Shown here piece after piece: positions 52,983 to 63,605 of a stretch of DNA of 64,000 nucleotides. This stretch comes from Aedes albopictus (taxonomy: Eukaryota > Arthropoda > Insecta > Diptera > Culicidae): contig NC_085138.1 of NCBI RefSeq assembly GCF_035046485.1, positions 341,446,263-341,510,262 of the forward strand, read 5' to 3'. Position numbers and translations under genes: made by a program. The number at the start of each line of letters is the position of its first letter. Within the stretch, counting starts at the first letter, position 1. A model generated the notes under the pieces. It saw only the letters and a list, made by a program, of their open reading frames with translations. It did not search any database and was not told the origin of the DNA.

Positions 52983-54640
52983 GGGCAATGTTGAATAATA
53001 GTAGGCAGGAAAGTCCATCACCTTGTTGTAGTCCCCGTCGGGATTCAAATGAACTGGATAGTTCACCCGAAATCCTTACGCTGTTCTGCACACCGTCCAT
53101 CGTTGCTCTTATCAGTCTAGTCAGCTTCCCGGGAAAGCTGTTCTCTTCCATAATTTTCCATAGCTCTGTGCGGTCGATACTGTCGTATGCCGCTTTGAAG
53201 TCGATGAACAAGTGATGCGTTGGGACCTGGTATCACGGCATTTCTGGAGGATTTGCCGTACGGTGAAGATCTGGTCCGTTGTCGACCGGCCGTCGATGAA
53301 ACCGGCTTGGTAACTTCCCACGAACTCATTTACTTCAGGCGAAAGACGACGGAAGATGATCTGGGATAGCACTTTGTAGGCGGCATTCAAAATGGTGATC
53401 GCTCGAAAGTTCTCACACATTAACTTGTCGCCTTTCTTGTGGATGGGACAGATTATCCCTTCCTTCCACTCTTCCGGTAGCTGTTCGGTTTTCCAGATCT
53501 TGACTATTAACTGATGCAGACAGGTGGCCAACTTTTCCGGGCCCATCTTGATGAGTTCTGCTGCGATACCGTCCTTACCAGCCGCTTTGTTGTTTTTGAG
53601 CTGGTGGATGGCATCCTTAACTTCCCTCAACGTGGGAGTTGGTTCGTTCCCGTCCTCTGCTGCACCAACATAGTCATTTCCTTCGCTGGCTTGGTCCTCC
53701 GTGCCTACATTCTCTTCGCCATTCAGGTGCTCGTCGAAGTGCTGCTTCCACCTTTCGATCACCTCACGTTTGTCCGTCAGGAGGCTCCCGTCCTTATCCC
53801 TGCAGATTTCGGCTTGCGGCACGTAGCCTTTGCGGGATGCGTTGAGCTTCTGGTAGAACTTGCGTGTTTCCTGTGAACGGCACAGCAGTTCCATTTCCTC
53901 GCACTCCGCTTCTTCCAGGCGGCGCTTTTTCTCCCGGAAGAGACGGGTCTGCTGCTTCCGCCTCTGTCTGTATCGCTCCACATTCTGTCGGGTTTCATGC
54001 TGTAGCATTACCGCCCGCGCTGCATCCTTCTCCTCCAGAACCGCTCTGCACTCCTCGTCGAACCAATCGTTTCGACGACTCCGTTCTACGTGCCCGATAG
54101 TGCTCTCGGCTGCGTTGTTGATTGCTGCTTTGACTGTACTCCAGCAGTCCTCTAGAGGGGCCACATCGAGCACACCCTCGTCCGGCAACGCTGCCTCGAG
54201 ATTCTGCGCGTATGCGGTGGCGACATCCGGTTGCTTCAGTCGCTCTAGATCGTACCGGGGCGGCCGCCGGTGTTGTACATTGTTAATAACGGAGAGTTTT
54301 GGGCGCAGTTTAACCATCACCAGGTAGTGATCAGAGTCGATATTACCGCCACGATAGGTCCTGACGTCGATAATGTCGGAGAAGTGCCGTCCATCAATCA
54401 GAACGTGGTCGATTTGCGATTCCGTTTGTTGTGGTGATCTCCAGGTGTAACGATACGGGAGGCTGTGCTGGAAGAAGGTGCTACGAATGGCCATGTTCTT
54501 GGAGGCGGCGAAATCGATGAGGCGTAGGGCAATTTCGTTCGTCAGCTGGTGGGCGCTGAACTTTCCAATCGTCGGTCTGAATTCCTCCTCCTGGCCTACC
54601 TGAGCGTTTAGATCCCCTATGTGATCTTAACGTCGTGGTT
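52983..54640 (-). pseudogene. RTE-like ORF2, endonuclease to RT palm
   Basis: Endonuclease end: GDLNAQVGQEEE (about 54600), ESQIDHVLIDGRHFSDI and NIDSDHYLVMVKL, the latter carrying the catalytic SDH. A long Glu/Arg-rich linker follows, then RT words LKNNKAAGKDGIAAELIKMG, WKEGIICPIHKKGDKLMCEN, YQAGFIDGRSTTDQIFTVRQ and, after a frame shift at about 53205, MFIDFKAAYDSIDRTELW and SSFESRRGLQQGDGLSC. The FADD box is lost at the R1 fragment. Most of the frame is open, so inactivation is fairly recent. Confidence 0.87.
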
Positions 54641-54662
54641 TGGGCAGCGGTCATTTATGTGT

Positions 54663-54685
54663 NNNNNNNNNNNNNNNNNNNNNNN
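54663..54685. other. Assembly gap, 23 N
   Basis: It cuts the RTE endonuclease from whatever preceded it. The sequence right of it is unrelated degenerate repeat. Confidence 0.98.
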
Positions 54686-55870
54686 TTGTATGAGAAGTCA
54701 CATAAGGAATTCCGGGAAAATCTCGTAAGAAACTTCAGAAGAAATTTCATGAGAAACTTTGAAATCCATTCCAAGAAAACCATGTGAGAAATTTCTTAAG
54801 TTATGCCAAGATTAATTAAGGAACCAACTTCGGGATAAATTCTGGTATAGACTTCTGCAAAAATCGTTGGAGAATCTCTGGCATAAACCCCCAGAAATCT
54901 TCTGTAAAAACCCTTCGATGAACTTCAGGAGAAACCCCTGCGGTAACTATTGGACAACTAGCGTGAGAAGCTCTGGTTGAAATTCCGAGGAAAACTATGA
55001 TAAATCTCGGAAACATCTCTCGAAATGTCGCTAGCAACTCCTGAAGAAATCCAGAGTGAAACTCCGGATAAACTTAAACGGGTTAGTTTTAAACCCCACC
55101 CCCCCAGAAACTACATTAGAAACCGTGAGAAAAATTCGGATGGAATTTGTACATTTCCGTGTGTACATTCTGATTCTGATAAGTTGCTTCCTTGGTTGCT
55201 TCCAATTCCAAGTGGTTGAGAAGTTAAAAATCTTTCAGAAATTCCTCCGCAAGGATTTCTCAAATTCCTATCCTGGAATTCCTACTGACATGCTTTCCCG
55301 GATTCCTCGGTATTTTCCACGGGGGTGCTGAGGGATCCCTACTAACAAAAGTAGCTGCATAACAGCTCAAGGAACAAACGCTCTTGGAAGAAAGCTCGCT
55401 TAAACTCTTATACAGCAAAAATGTTAGTTGGGACTTCTTTTCAGAATTTTGTACAGAGGTTTTCATGGTTTTGCTACCTAAGTTTCTTGCGGGATTTCTC
55501 CTAGAGTTAGTGTTCCGTTTTTTCCAAGAAATTCTCATGAATGATTTTTCGCAATTACATTCGGTATTGAGCCTGATGTTTTCTCTGGCGGTGATCCCGG
55601 GACTTCCCGGTATTCCACCCTTCGAGTAAACAGGAGTTTCTACTGATATTATCCTCATAGATTTTATCCTGACTGGAGTTCCTCATCAAGTTTCTGTTGT
55701 TTCCAGAGTTATTCCTGAAATTTCTTCTAGATTTCCTTTCTGGTTTTCTTCAGAACTTTTTCGGCTGCAGTTGTTCCAGGTTGCAAGGATTTCTTCCAGA
55801 GTTTTACCCGGTGCTGCTCCCAGAATTATCAGAGTTACCATTAGGTATTCGGTAGAAGAGCACAGTCCGC
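54686..55870. repeat. Degenerate quasi-periodic repeat array
   Basis: Dense in drifting units such as GAAATTTCATGAGAAAC, GGATAAATTCTGG and CCTGAAATTTCTTC, with a change of strand sense near 55220. No gene is recognisable. It borders the 3' end of the CR1 element. Confidence 0.5.
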
Positions 55871-56049
55871 GTCGATTGATGGTTAAAGATTACACCGATT
55901 TTACTTTAAACTGGAGATGTTTTTTTTTATTTATTTTTTTTTTATTTATGTTAATAATCCATCCGACAAAAGTCTACATGAATAAGTTAGTTGGTAAAAA
56001 AAAAGAAACAATACAATAAAACTTAACGAATTAAAAAAAAATTACATCT

Positions 56050-56769
56050 TCATCTTCTTCTTCGGAGAGCATTGCGTAGCTGGTTTGAACTTCTTCCAAA
56101 CTCAAACACGGATTCTACCTCCAAAAACGCCCTAATCATCGCTGTCAGTGGCGCATGGTAACCATAGGCAGTACGATGGTACCTGATTTGCAGCAACGAA
56201 GAATTCCGTAACCACCTTTGAGGAACTCGGAAGTCCAATTGCGCAAGTATTTCCGGGCAATCTACTTCACCATTCAGGAGCTTTGCTACAAATGTTGCCT
56301 GTTGTATCGTCCTCCTACGCTCCAAAGAATCTAAATCCAATAGTAGGCATCTGTCCAAATATGGTGGCAAGTTTATCGGATCTCGCCAGGGAAGATTTCG
56401 CAAAGCCATTCTCAGAAATCGCTTTTGTACCCGTTCAAGTCGAAGAATCCACGTGACTTCATACGGACACCAGATGACAGATGCATTCTCAAGTATTGGC
56501 CGTACAAGCGAGCAGTAAAGCGACTTTAAGCAATGCGGGTCAGTAAAATCCTTTGCAATTTTTGAAATAAATCCAAGTTGTCGATTCGCTTTAGAAATTA
56601 TCTCTTGATAGTGTAGACGGAAGTCCAGCTTTGGATCAAGGATGACGCCCAGATCTTTGACCCTGTCAACTCTCTGCAGCGAGACGCCATTAATGTTGTA
56701 GTCAAATATGATTGGGTTCTTGATACGATGAAACGTCATTACCACACATTTTGAAATACTGATGGTTAG
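56050..56769 (-). CDS. CR1 ORF2, C-terminal RT part
   Basis: Continues the RT from the other side of the LTR insertion: ISKCVVMTFHR, then VDRVKDLGVILDPKLDF and SLVRPILENASVIWCPYEVT of the thumb, ending in a basic NALRRRR and a stop at 56050. Removing 56770-59332 plus one GTTAG duplication puts it in frame with the upstream part (ending CRNKLT). No internal stop is present. Confidence 0.87.
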   Translation of the reverse strand, partial: LTISISKCVVMTFHRIKNPIIFDYNINGVSLQRVDRVKDLGVILDPKLDFRLHYQEIISKANRQLGFISKIAKDFTDPHCLKSLYCSLVRPILENASVIWCPYEVTWILRLERVQKRFLRMALRNLPWRDPINLPPYLDRCLLLDLDSLERRRTIQQATFVAKLLNGEVDCPEILAQLDFRVPQRWLRNSSLLQIRYHRTAYGYHAPLTAMIRAFLEVESVFEFGRSSNQLRNALRRRR

Positions 56770-57009
56770 TGTGGGGTATGAACAAAGCTGAGTAGCATTT
56801 CTCATGCGTGTATTTCCCCTAGCAAGCATCAGTGACAGCCAGCACCATGACGGGGTCGTCGTCAGTGTGATGCTGCCTCATGGACGAGTGGACTGTTGGC
56901 GGAGCTAGTCGCCATCACCGTGAGGTTCCGTATTATGCAAAGTGATTCTACTGCAGTTTGCTAAGATGGCTGGGAACGGATTGTTCCAGTGAGTTGCCCG
57001 GTATTCACA
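56770..57009 (+). repeat. 5' LTR, 240 bp
   Basis: TG...CA termini, identical to 59093-59332 base for base as far as I can compare. GTTAG precedes it. Confidence 0.92.
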
Positions 57010-57010
57010 T

Positions 57011-57030
57011 TGGCGATCCTGCCAGGAGTG
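57011..57030 (+). other. Primer-binding site candidate
   Basis: TGGCGATCCTGCCAGGAGTG, one base after the left LTR. It begins with TGG as expected for pairing with a tRNA 3' CCA end. The tRNA is not identified. Confidence 0.65.
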
Positions 57031-57562
57031 CGTCATAATCAATAACAAGTTAATCATAAAATAGGTAGAATCACTTGGCATAAAAACAGTGAGAGAAAAC
57101 AAATCGTTTTGGTGTGTGAAGTGTGTGGTGGTGCTGCAAACACAGTGAAGTGGGTGTTGCAATTCTGCGGTTCCTGACGAAAGCTAGAGCGCGGAAAGTT
57201 TTTGTTTTTCCAACCGCGTTCTGTTTTAGCCTTGGTTCTAGCACAAACACATGAACAAAGGCGCGGTGACGTGGTTGATTTTTGTTGTCGACTGGTAGCA
57301 CGCTGTGGATAGGTGGTCGGTCGATGATTGCATGCATGTTTCTTCATGTTCTTGCTCGGCATGGATGGTCGCGCTTTCGTTGATTCCTCGGATCGTACAT
57401 GCTCGTGTTGTCGCTCGGATGAACGGTAAATGCAAACAGGTTGATGTGCATGATGATAGAGGTGTTTGACTATTGTGAATGTTGCCGTAAAATACTCGCG
57501 GCGTTGGTTGGTTGGGTTGGTTTTTGCTCGGGTTTTTGATTGGGCAAATTAATGGCGTGTCG

Positions 57563-58415
57563 AACCGCCGAAAATTTTTCTGCATAAGGAAAATGCAGGG
57601 ACGTGTAATGAAAACCGTCCAAGGAAACGGCATTTTTAGATAATCGCCGAAAATTATTCTGCATAAAGAAAATGCAGGGACGTGTAGTGAAAACCGTCCA
57701 AGATAAAGGCGTTGTTGGATAACCGCCGAAGATTTTTCTGCATAAGGAAAATGCAGGGACGTGTAATGAAAACCGTCCAAGGAAACGGCATTTTTAGATA
57801 ACCGCCGAAAATTATTCTGCATAAAGAAAATGCAGGGACGTGTAGTGAAAACCGTCCAAGGTAAAGGCGTTGTTGGATAACCGCCGACAATTTTTCTGCA
57901 TAAGGAAAATGCAGGGACGTGTAATGAAAACCGTCCAAGGAAACGGCATTTTTAGATAACCGCCGAAAATTATTCTGCATAAAGAAAATGCAGGGACGTG
58001 TAGTGAAAACCGTCCAAGATAAAGGCGTTGTTGGATAACCGCCGAAGATTTTTCTGCATAAGGAAAATGCAGGGACGTGTAATGAAAACCGTCCAAGGAA
58101 ACGGCATTTTTAGATAACCGCCGAAAATTATTCTGCATAAAGAAAATGCAGGGACGTGTAGTGAAAACCGTCCAAGGTAAAGGCGTTGTTGGATAACCGC
58201 CGACAATTTTTCTGCATAAGGAAAATGCAGGGACGTGTAATGAAAACCGTCCAAGGAAATGGCGTTATTGAAAAACTGCCGAAAATTGTTTGCATCAGGA
58301 AAATGCAGCGATGTGTAAAGAAACCCGTCTAAGGAAATGGTGTTGCATGATAACTGCCGAAAGCTGTGCGTGAGGAAAATGCAGGGACGTGTAATGAAAA
58401 CCGCCCATAAAAATT
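57563..58415. repeat. 79-bp tandem array with higher-order structure
   Basis: About eleven units of roughly 79 bp, each containing CGCCGAAAAT, TTCTGCATAAGGAAAATGC, AGGGACGTGTAATGAAAACC and GTCCAAGG. Units alternate in two types (A with AAACGGCATTTTTAG, B with AAAGGCGTTGTTGG), giving a 158-bp dimer. Variants GAAGATT and GACAATT recur 316 bp apart (57722/58038 and 57880/58196), so a 316-bp tetramer is duplicated. The last two or three units (58275 on) are diverged, as at the edge of an amplified array. Long minus-strand frames here arise from the repeat. Confidence 0.92.
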
Positions 58416-59092
58416 GCATATCGTAAAACAGTTTAAAATTCGAAGTACGCAATGAAAACATATCTACTGAAAATATGTTGTAGAACCTCTTTCGAACTCG
58501 TTTTGTAGAATCTATTTTCGTATAATGAAGGACATTTGTGTGTTATATATGGTCCATCTGTACCATCATATTGAAGCATTTAAAATGGAGTTGTATGATA
58601 TACAGAATCTTTAATCTGATAAATCTCAAATTCGTTAATCTCTTGTTTTTTTTTTTCTTTTTTGACAAATAATTCTTACAAAATATGTTCGTTTTCGTTG
58701 AATGCGTCGAATTTTCGCAATCGTGAATAACGATTGATTTGAGTGAGAGAAAAACAGGGCCGGCTACATAACGAGACGTGCGCTTGAAGGAGAGAAGACG
58801 CATCACCCAACTGCGTGTGTTGTAGTTATTTTTATTGGAGCTCGGCAAAACCCCATAGATGATCGGTTAGCATTGCAAGTTATCAATCAAATGATATAGG
58901 TTCGATATTAACAAAAGTGCGTTTACTAAACAAAAAAGTAAATGTGGCCATTCGTCTTAATTCTTGTATCTTGAAGTGTATCTTGTTGCATTGGTGCCAT
59001 AAGGATGAAGAGAACGAAATTGAGGGTTTGAGCGTAAAAATAATAAGCCTGCTAGTAAGAAAACTTTTTTTTTTTTCGGAGAAGAGGGAGAA
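58416..59092 (+). other. Right part of the LTR element interior
   Basis: AT-rich, non-coding. It ends in a T15 run (59066-59076 region) and the purine tract next to the right LTR. No transposon domain is seen. Confidence 0.6.
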
Positions 59093-59332
59093 TGTGGGGT
59101 ATGAACAAAGCTGAGTAGCATTTCTCATGCGTGTATTTCCCCTAGCAAGCATCAGTGACAGCCAGCACCATGACGGGGTCGTCGTCAGTGTGATGCTGCC
59201 TCATGGACGAGTGGACTGTTGGCGGAGCTAGTCGCCATCACCGTGAGGTTCCGTATTATGCAAAGTGATTCTACTGCAGTTTGCTAAGATGGCTGGGAAC
59301 GGATTGTTCCAGTGAGTTGCCCGGTATTCACA
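59093..59332 (+). repeat. 3' LTR, 240 bp
   Basis: Identical to the left LTR. Preceded by the purine tract GAAGAGGGAGAA (59081-59092) and followed by GTTAG. Confidence 0.92.
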
Positions 59333-59337
59333 GTTAG

Positions 59338-62300
59338 CTTGTTCCGGCAACACCACTCGACGAACAGGTCCAATAAACGTTGCAATTGATGGCAATCCTC
59401 CAGAGTTGATACAACAATATAAAGCTTCAGGTCATCTGCATACACAAGTTTACATCTTGCTCCCAATAAGGCAGCAACATCATTGAAAAACAGAATGAAG
59501 AGCAAGGGACCCAAATTGCTCCCCTGAGGCACACCTGATGTACTGGAAAACGGCTCCGAAACACAGGAATCAAGTTGAACGCGTAGAGTTCTATCAGACA
59601 GGTAAGACTGCAACCAGGCTTTAACTGTCGACGATGCTCCCAGACGAGAGAGCTTGCACAAGAGAATTTTGTGATCAATTTTGTCAAAAGCTGCTTTGAG
59701 GTCAGTATATATGACATCAACCTGTACGTTTTGCTCCATTGCAGTTATGCAAGTTTGTGTAAAGTCCAACAAATTAGAAACTACCGATCTGCCAGGCATA
59801 AAACCGTGTTGATCTGAGGAGATGTAACTTCTAGAGCAGGCTAATACAGCTTGACTTATGATTATCTCAAAAAGCTTAGAAGCTGCAGAAAGACTTGTTA
59901 TTCCTCGATAGTTATGAACATCTCGACGATCACCGGATTTGAATACGGGAAACATATACGACTCCTTCCACAATGTTGGAAATTTACCCTGGTTGAAAGA
60001 CCGAGTGAATATCACCGCAAGAGGTTTAGCCAAAGCAGCAGCGCAGTGCCGAAGTATCGCGGCAGGAATACAATCCGGACCAGGTGTGAAGGAGTTTTTC
60101 AGCTTCCTCGATGCAGCAATTATCATCTCTTCCGATACCACAAACGTAGTCAGATTTATGGAGTCCTGCGGTACATCACTTGCTGCAGACTGCGCTTCCT
60201 GGTCGCTAGTTCGACTCCGTTCGAAGACTGATGCGAAGTGTTCTGCAAATAACTCACATGCTTCCGCAGTACTGGTTGCCTCTCTATCACCAAGTCGCAC
60301 ATTAGAAGGAGTGCTAGAGTTTTTCCTTTTGCTGTTCACGAAACTCCAGAAGCTGCTTGGGTTGCGCCGCAAGTTCCACTGCACTCTGAGAACATGCGAT
60401 TTATACAATGAACTGTTGAGTCTACAATAGACTGTACTCGCATGTTTGAAGTTCCGCTTATTGTCGGCTGTTTTGTTGTTCCTTAGTTTTCTCTGAGCCG
60501 AATTTCTATCTCGTTTCAGTCTACGAAGCAACGGAGTACTCCACGCCGGAGAAAAACGGCGCTTTTTACGTGGAACATTCGATTCTAGCCAATCCTTGAT
60601 AATCCCACAAAACCGCATGGTCATGTCGTCTACGTCAGTGCATTGAAGAACATCGACCCAGTCTCGGTTAGAGAGGAATTGCGAGAAAATCGCGAAGTCA
60701 ATCTTACGGAAGTCAAGAGGCCGGACTTCGATGTTCCGCTCAATTTGTGCTGGTTGTGCAAGAGTCGAAGACAGTGACAAAACCAAAGGAGGATGGTGAC
60801 TGTCGATAGGCAAGAGTGAAACCGCCGACTCGTCGATTTCCATGTCGTTTTCCACGCTGTAAAATACCAAATCCAGCGTGCGGCCGAGTTCGTTCCGAAC
60901 TGCGTTACGTTGAGAGAGATTGAGGAAATCCATTCCATCCAGAAGAACCGTACTAGCAGCATTGAGTGATGATGATTCGGCTACGCTCACCGAACAATCA
61001 GCGGCCAACCAGTCCAACCGTGGTTGATTGTAGTCACCACATACCAAAACTCTGTCGGATCTTTCACACAACTCTCTAATGGATGCGATATGTAGTTCCA
61101 TGGTTCTACTGTCCCGACTACGGTCAGGCGGGAGATATAAAGAAGCCAGATAGAGTCTACTGCCTTTAATAGTCGCTGAAACGCAGACTTGTTCGAGTTG
61201 ATCACCATGTTCAACGTTCACAACGGAACTAGGAAAACGCTTTGCCACGGCGATAAGCACTCCACCAAAGCTAGCTTTGTTACTATTGAGGGCGTTGCGA
61301 TCACAGCGAAAAACGTTGTAGTCCCCTCCGAAAAGCTGAAGAGAGTCGATGCTGCTATCCAGACCAGTTTCGGTTAGGAAGATTATGTCCATGCCGCAAT
61401 CCGAAGAGGAGAGAAACAAATCATCAATTTTGGTTCGGAGACCCCTAACATTCTGATAATACGCCCAAATACGATCCTCAGATGGGTCAAGCTGCCGGTT
61501 TGCAGCCCGTGATGATGGCATATCACAAACATCCAAGCTGCGAATTGAACGGGATTCAGCGCACAAAGAGGCTCTATTATTTGTGTACTTGCCTGAGCGA
61601 GCAAGCTGGAAGCCCCCCTCACCGATTCCGAACACAGGAACGGAACGACTTGGATGGCCGGAACAATCAGCGGATGAATAAAAGCGGCGGAGCTCGACTG
61701 TGTCGGGTGGCTTGGGGGCTTCCATCATGCTTCGTGGTGTGCGTTCCGTTGTTGACGACTGAAGACGTTTGCTGACGCTGCTGATGGTACCGTTCGCAGG
61801 GCATTCAGTTGGAAGATGGAAGTGAGTAGACATGGCGTGTGCGTTGTCATCATTTGTGCTGGGAATTGGACGGGATTCAACGGACGAAGGAACTCTATTA
61901 TTTGGGTACTTGCCTGAGTGAGCAAGCTGGAAGCCCTCCTCGCCGATTTCGAACACAGGAACGGAACGACTTGGACGGCCGGAACAATCAGCACTTAAAG
62001 AAAAACGGCTGGGCTCGACTGTGTCGAATGGCTTGAGGGCTTCCATCATGCTTTGTGGTGAGCGTTCCGTTGCCGGTGATAAAGGTTGATCTGGACGTTC
62101 GCAGTTGATAATACTGTTCGTAGGGCATTCAGATGAACTTTGGAAGCAAGCAGATATGACTTGCGTGATGCCCTCACTTATGCTGGAAATTGAACGGGAT
62201 TCAGCGGACGAAAAAACTCTATTGTTTCGGTACTTGCCTGAGCGAGCAAGCTGGAAGCCCCCCTCGCCGATTCCGAGCACAGGAACGGAACGACTTGAAC

Positions 62301-62847
62301 GGCCGGAACAATCAACACTGGGAGAAAAGCGGCTGAGCTCGACTGTGTCGGATGGCTTGGGGGCTTCCATCATGCTTCGTGATGTGCGTTCCGTTGTCGA
62401 GGATTGAGGGAGTTCCGGATATTCGCTGCTGGTGCTGCTGGTAGTACTGTTTGTCGGGCATTCGGTTGAACATTGGAAGCAAGTAGATGTGGCTTGCGTG
62501 ATGTCATCATGTGCGCTAAGAATTGGACGGGATTCAACGGACGAAGAAACTCTATTATTTGGATACTTGCCTGAGTGAGCAAGCTGGAAGCCCTCCTCGC
62601 CGATTTCGAACACAGGAACGGAACGACTTGGACGGCCGGAACAATCAGCACTTGAAGAAAAACGGCTGGGCTCGACTGTGTCGAATGGCTTGAGGGCTTC
62701 CATCATGCTTTGTGATGTGCGTTCCGTTATAGGCGTAGTTTTTATTGCAAGGGTGTTGAACGATCGGGTGAAGAGGAGACGACCATCGGTGTCCCCGTAA
62801 TCAATTGTATACCGTCGTCGATCCGAGGGATTTTCGCAGGTCCCCAA
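59338..62847 (-). CDS. CR1 ORF2: repeat-containing N-terminus, endonuclease, RT
   Basis: One open frame of about 1170 codons. From about residue 455 it is a standard CR1 ORF2: YYQNVRGLRTKIDDLFLSSS (endonuclease start), FLTETGL, RVLVCGDYNQPRLDW, DSHHPPLVLSL, then RT words KLKNSFTPGPDCIPAAIL, NYRGITSLSAASKLFEIIIS, DQHGFMPGRSVVSNLLDFTQ, YTDLKAAFDKIDHKILL, GVPQGSNLGPLLFILFFNDV and the catalytic YADD (59431-59442). The preceding about 415 residues are four tandem repeats of about 108 residues with MMEA-KP-DTVE and GFQLA-SGKY motifs. The true start codon is uncertain because the frame overlaps ORF1 by about 105 bases. The C-terminus is displaced by the LTR element. Confidence 0.88.
61490..62730 (-). 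repeat. Four ~325-bp in-frame tandem repeats in CR1 ORF2
   Basis: The phrase GGCTTCCATCATGCTT recurs at about 61721, 62042, 62366 and 62699, spacings of 321, 324 and 333 bp, all multiples of three. Copies 1 and 3 (from the right) share MEALKPFDTVEPSRF and EEGFQLAHSGKYPNN; copies 2 and 4 share MEAPKP-DTVEL and GEGGFQLARSGKY. The array thus has a two-unit higher order. Each unit also has an ADCSG-PSRSVPV segment. Confidence 0.88.
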
Positions 62848-63605
62848 AAATCCCGTTCATTAGACACATTCTCAAATTCTCGGAAATACACTCCTTTTGG
62901 CCAAACAGTGGGGTCCAGAGCAGTATTCTTCAGCTTCACATCCACGCCTACTTTGAATGAAATGAACGCAAACTGTGCTAGATCAGCACCTTTGCGTACC
63001 AGTTTTCTTACTTCAATCGAGTCTTCAGTTTGCAAACAGTTTTTCACCAACTGCGAAATATCTGCTTCAGTAACATGGCGAGCAATTCTGGACAGATATA
63101 GCCAAAATTTTTCAGGAGGCTTGGCAACGGTTTCGACGGTCAAATCATCTTTATCAACCGATTTCGTACCAATAGTAAGCTTGACGTCAGGGCGAGTTTT
63201 AGGTGTTTCTTTGGCAGCTTCGCGAGTTCTTTTAATGCTTGGCCACGCCGTACGAGCCGAATTTGCACTCGAATTTCCTTTCGAGGGCATTTTCCCCGCA
63301 ATGGACTCAGTTAGCGCCCTGGTTACTTGAAGATCGGTTTTGAGGTTCGCTAAGGATTCCTTGATTGCCTCAGAAACACCGGTAACAATCTCGTTACAAG
63401 TAATAGGGCGATTTTCTTTCAGTATTTCGAGCTCATCAATACATTTGTCGCAAACCCACAAAATGTTTTTTCGCTCGTTCACGAAATCCATATTAGATCG
63501 TTTCAGTCCTACGCATTTAATATGCACAGCAAGATTGCAAAATTTACATTGCATGAATTCAAACGACTTGATGAGGTTTGAACACTGGTAGCATTCAGAA
63601 TCCAT
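62742..63605 (-). CDS. CR1 ORF1 with N-terminal PHD-like zinc finger
   Basis: 287 residues, uninterrupted. The N-terminus is a Cys/His finger: CYQCSNLIKSFEFMQCKFCN, LAVHIKCVGLK and WVCDKCI, i.e. C-X2-C...C-X2-C...H-X2-C...C-X2-C, a PHD-type spacing known from CR1/L2 ORF1 proteins. A helical linker follows (VSEAIKESLANLKTDLQVT) and a C-terminal domain with KFWLYLSRIARHVTEADISQ, which resembles the RRM-like domain of such proteins. It probably binds the LINE RNA. It ends inside the start of the ORF2 frame. Confidence 0.87.
   Translation of the reverse strand: MDSECYQCSNLIKSFEFMQCKFCNLAVHIKCVGLKRSNMDFVNERKNILWVCDKCIDELEILKENRPITCNEIVTGVSEAIKESLANLKTDLQVTRALTESIAGKMPSKGNSSANSARTAWPSIKRTREAAKETPKTRPDVKLTIGTKSVDKDDLTVETVAKPPEKFWLYLSRIARHVTEADISQLVKNCLQTEDSIEVRKLVRKGADLAQFAFISFKVGVDVKLKNTALDPTVWPKGVYFREFENVSNERDFWGPAKIPRIDDGIQLITGTPMVVSSSPDRSTPLQ

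Larger units (their letters stand above)
52051..54660 (-). mobile_element. RTE-like (JAM1-type) LINE, copy 2, minus strand
   Basis: Reads right to left: endonuclease end (54640-54250), linker, RT (53600-53000), an R1 fragment in place of the FADD segment, RT thumb and C-terminus (52786-52088), and a short TGAATG-type tail (52051-52070). The 5' part is cut by the 23-N gap. Frame breaks lie near 54630, 53205 and 52390-52550. Homologous to 32538-33337. Confidence 0.87.
56770..59332 (+). mobile_element. Non-autonomous LTR retrotransposon, 2563 bp
   Basis: Two 240-bp LTRs (56770-57009 and 59093-59332), identical by eye, start TGTGGGGTATG and end GGTATTCACA. The 5-bp duplication GTTAG flanks the element (56765-56769 and 59333-59337). 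A primer-binding-site candidate TGGCGATCCTGCCAGGAGTG follows the left LTR after one base, and a purine tract GAAGAGGGAGAA precedes the right LTR, giving plus orientation. The 2.08-kb interior has no gag or pol; it holds a 79-bp tandem array. The PBS recalls BEL/Pao elements (inference). It must be mobilised in trans. Confidence 0.92.

Noticed and set aside
57563..58415. CRISPR-like array
   Set aside because: The units are contiguous tandem repeats without unique spacers, in a eukaryotic LTR element.
57238..58461. Overlapping minus-strand open frames of 60-194 codons with a repeated MQNNFRRL-type start
   Set aside because: They are produced by the 79-bp array (158-bp dimers shift between frames without stops). 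No domain, and the LTR element runs in the opposite direction.
59851..60430. Plus-strand frames of 126 and 163 codons
   Set aside because: Antisense to the CR1 ORF2 reverse transcriptase, which has a full set of motifs on the minus strand.
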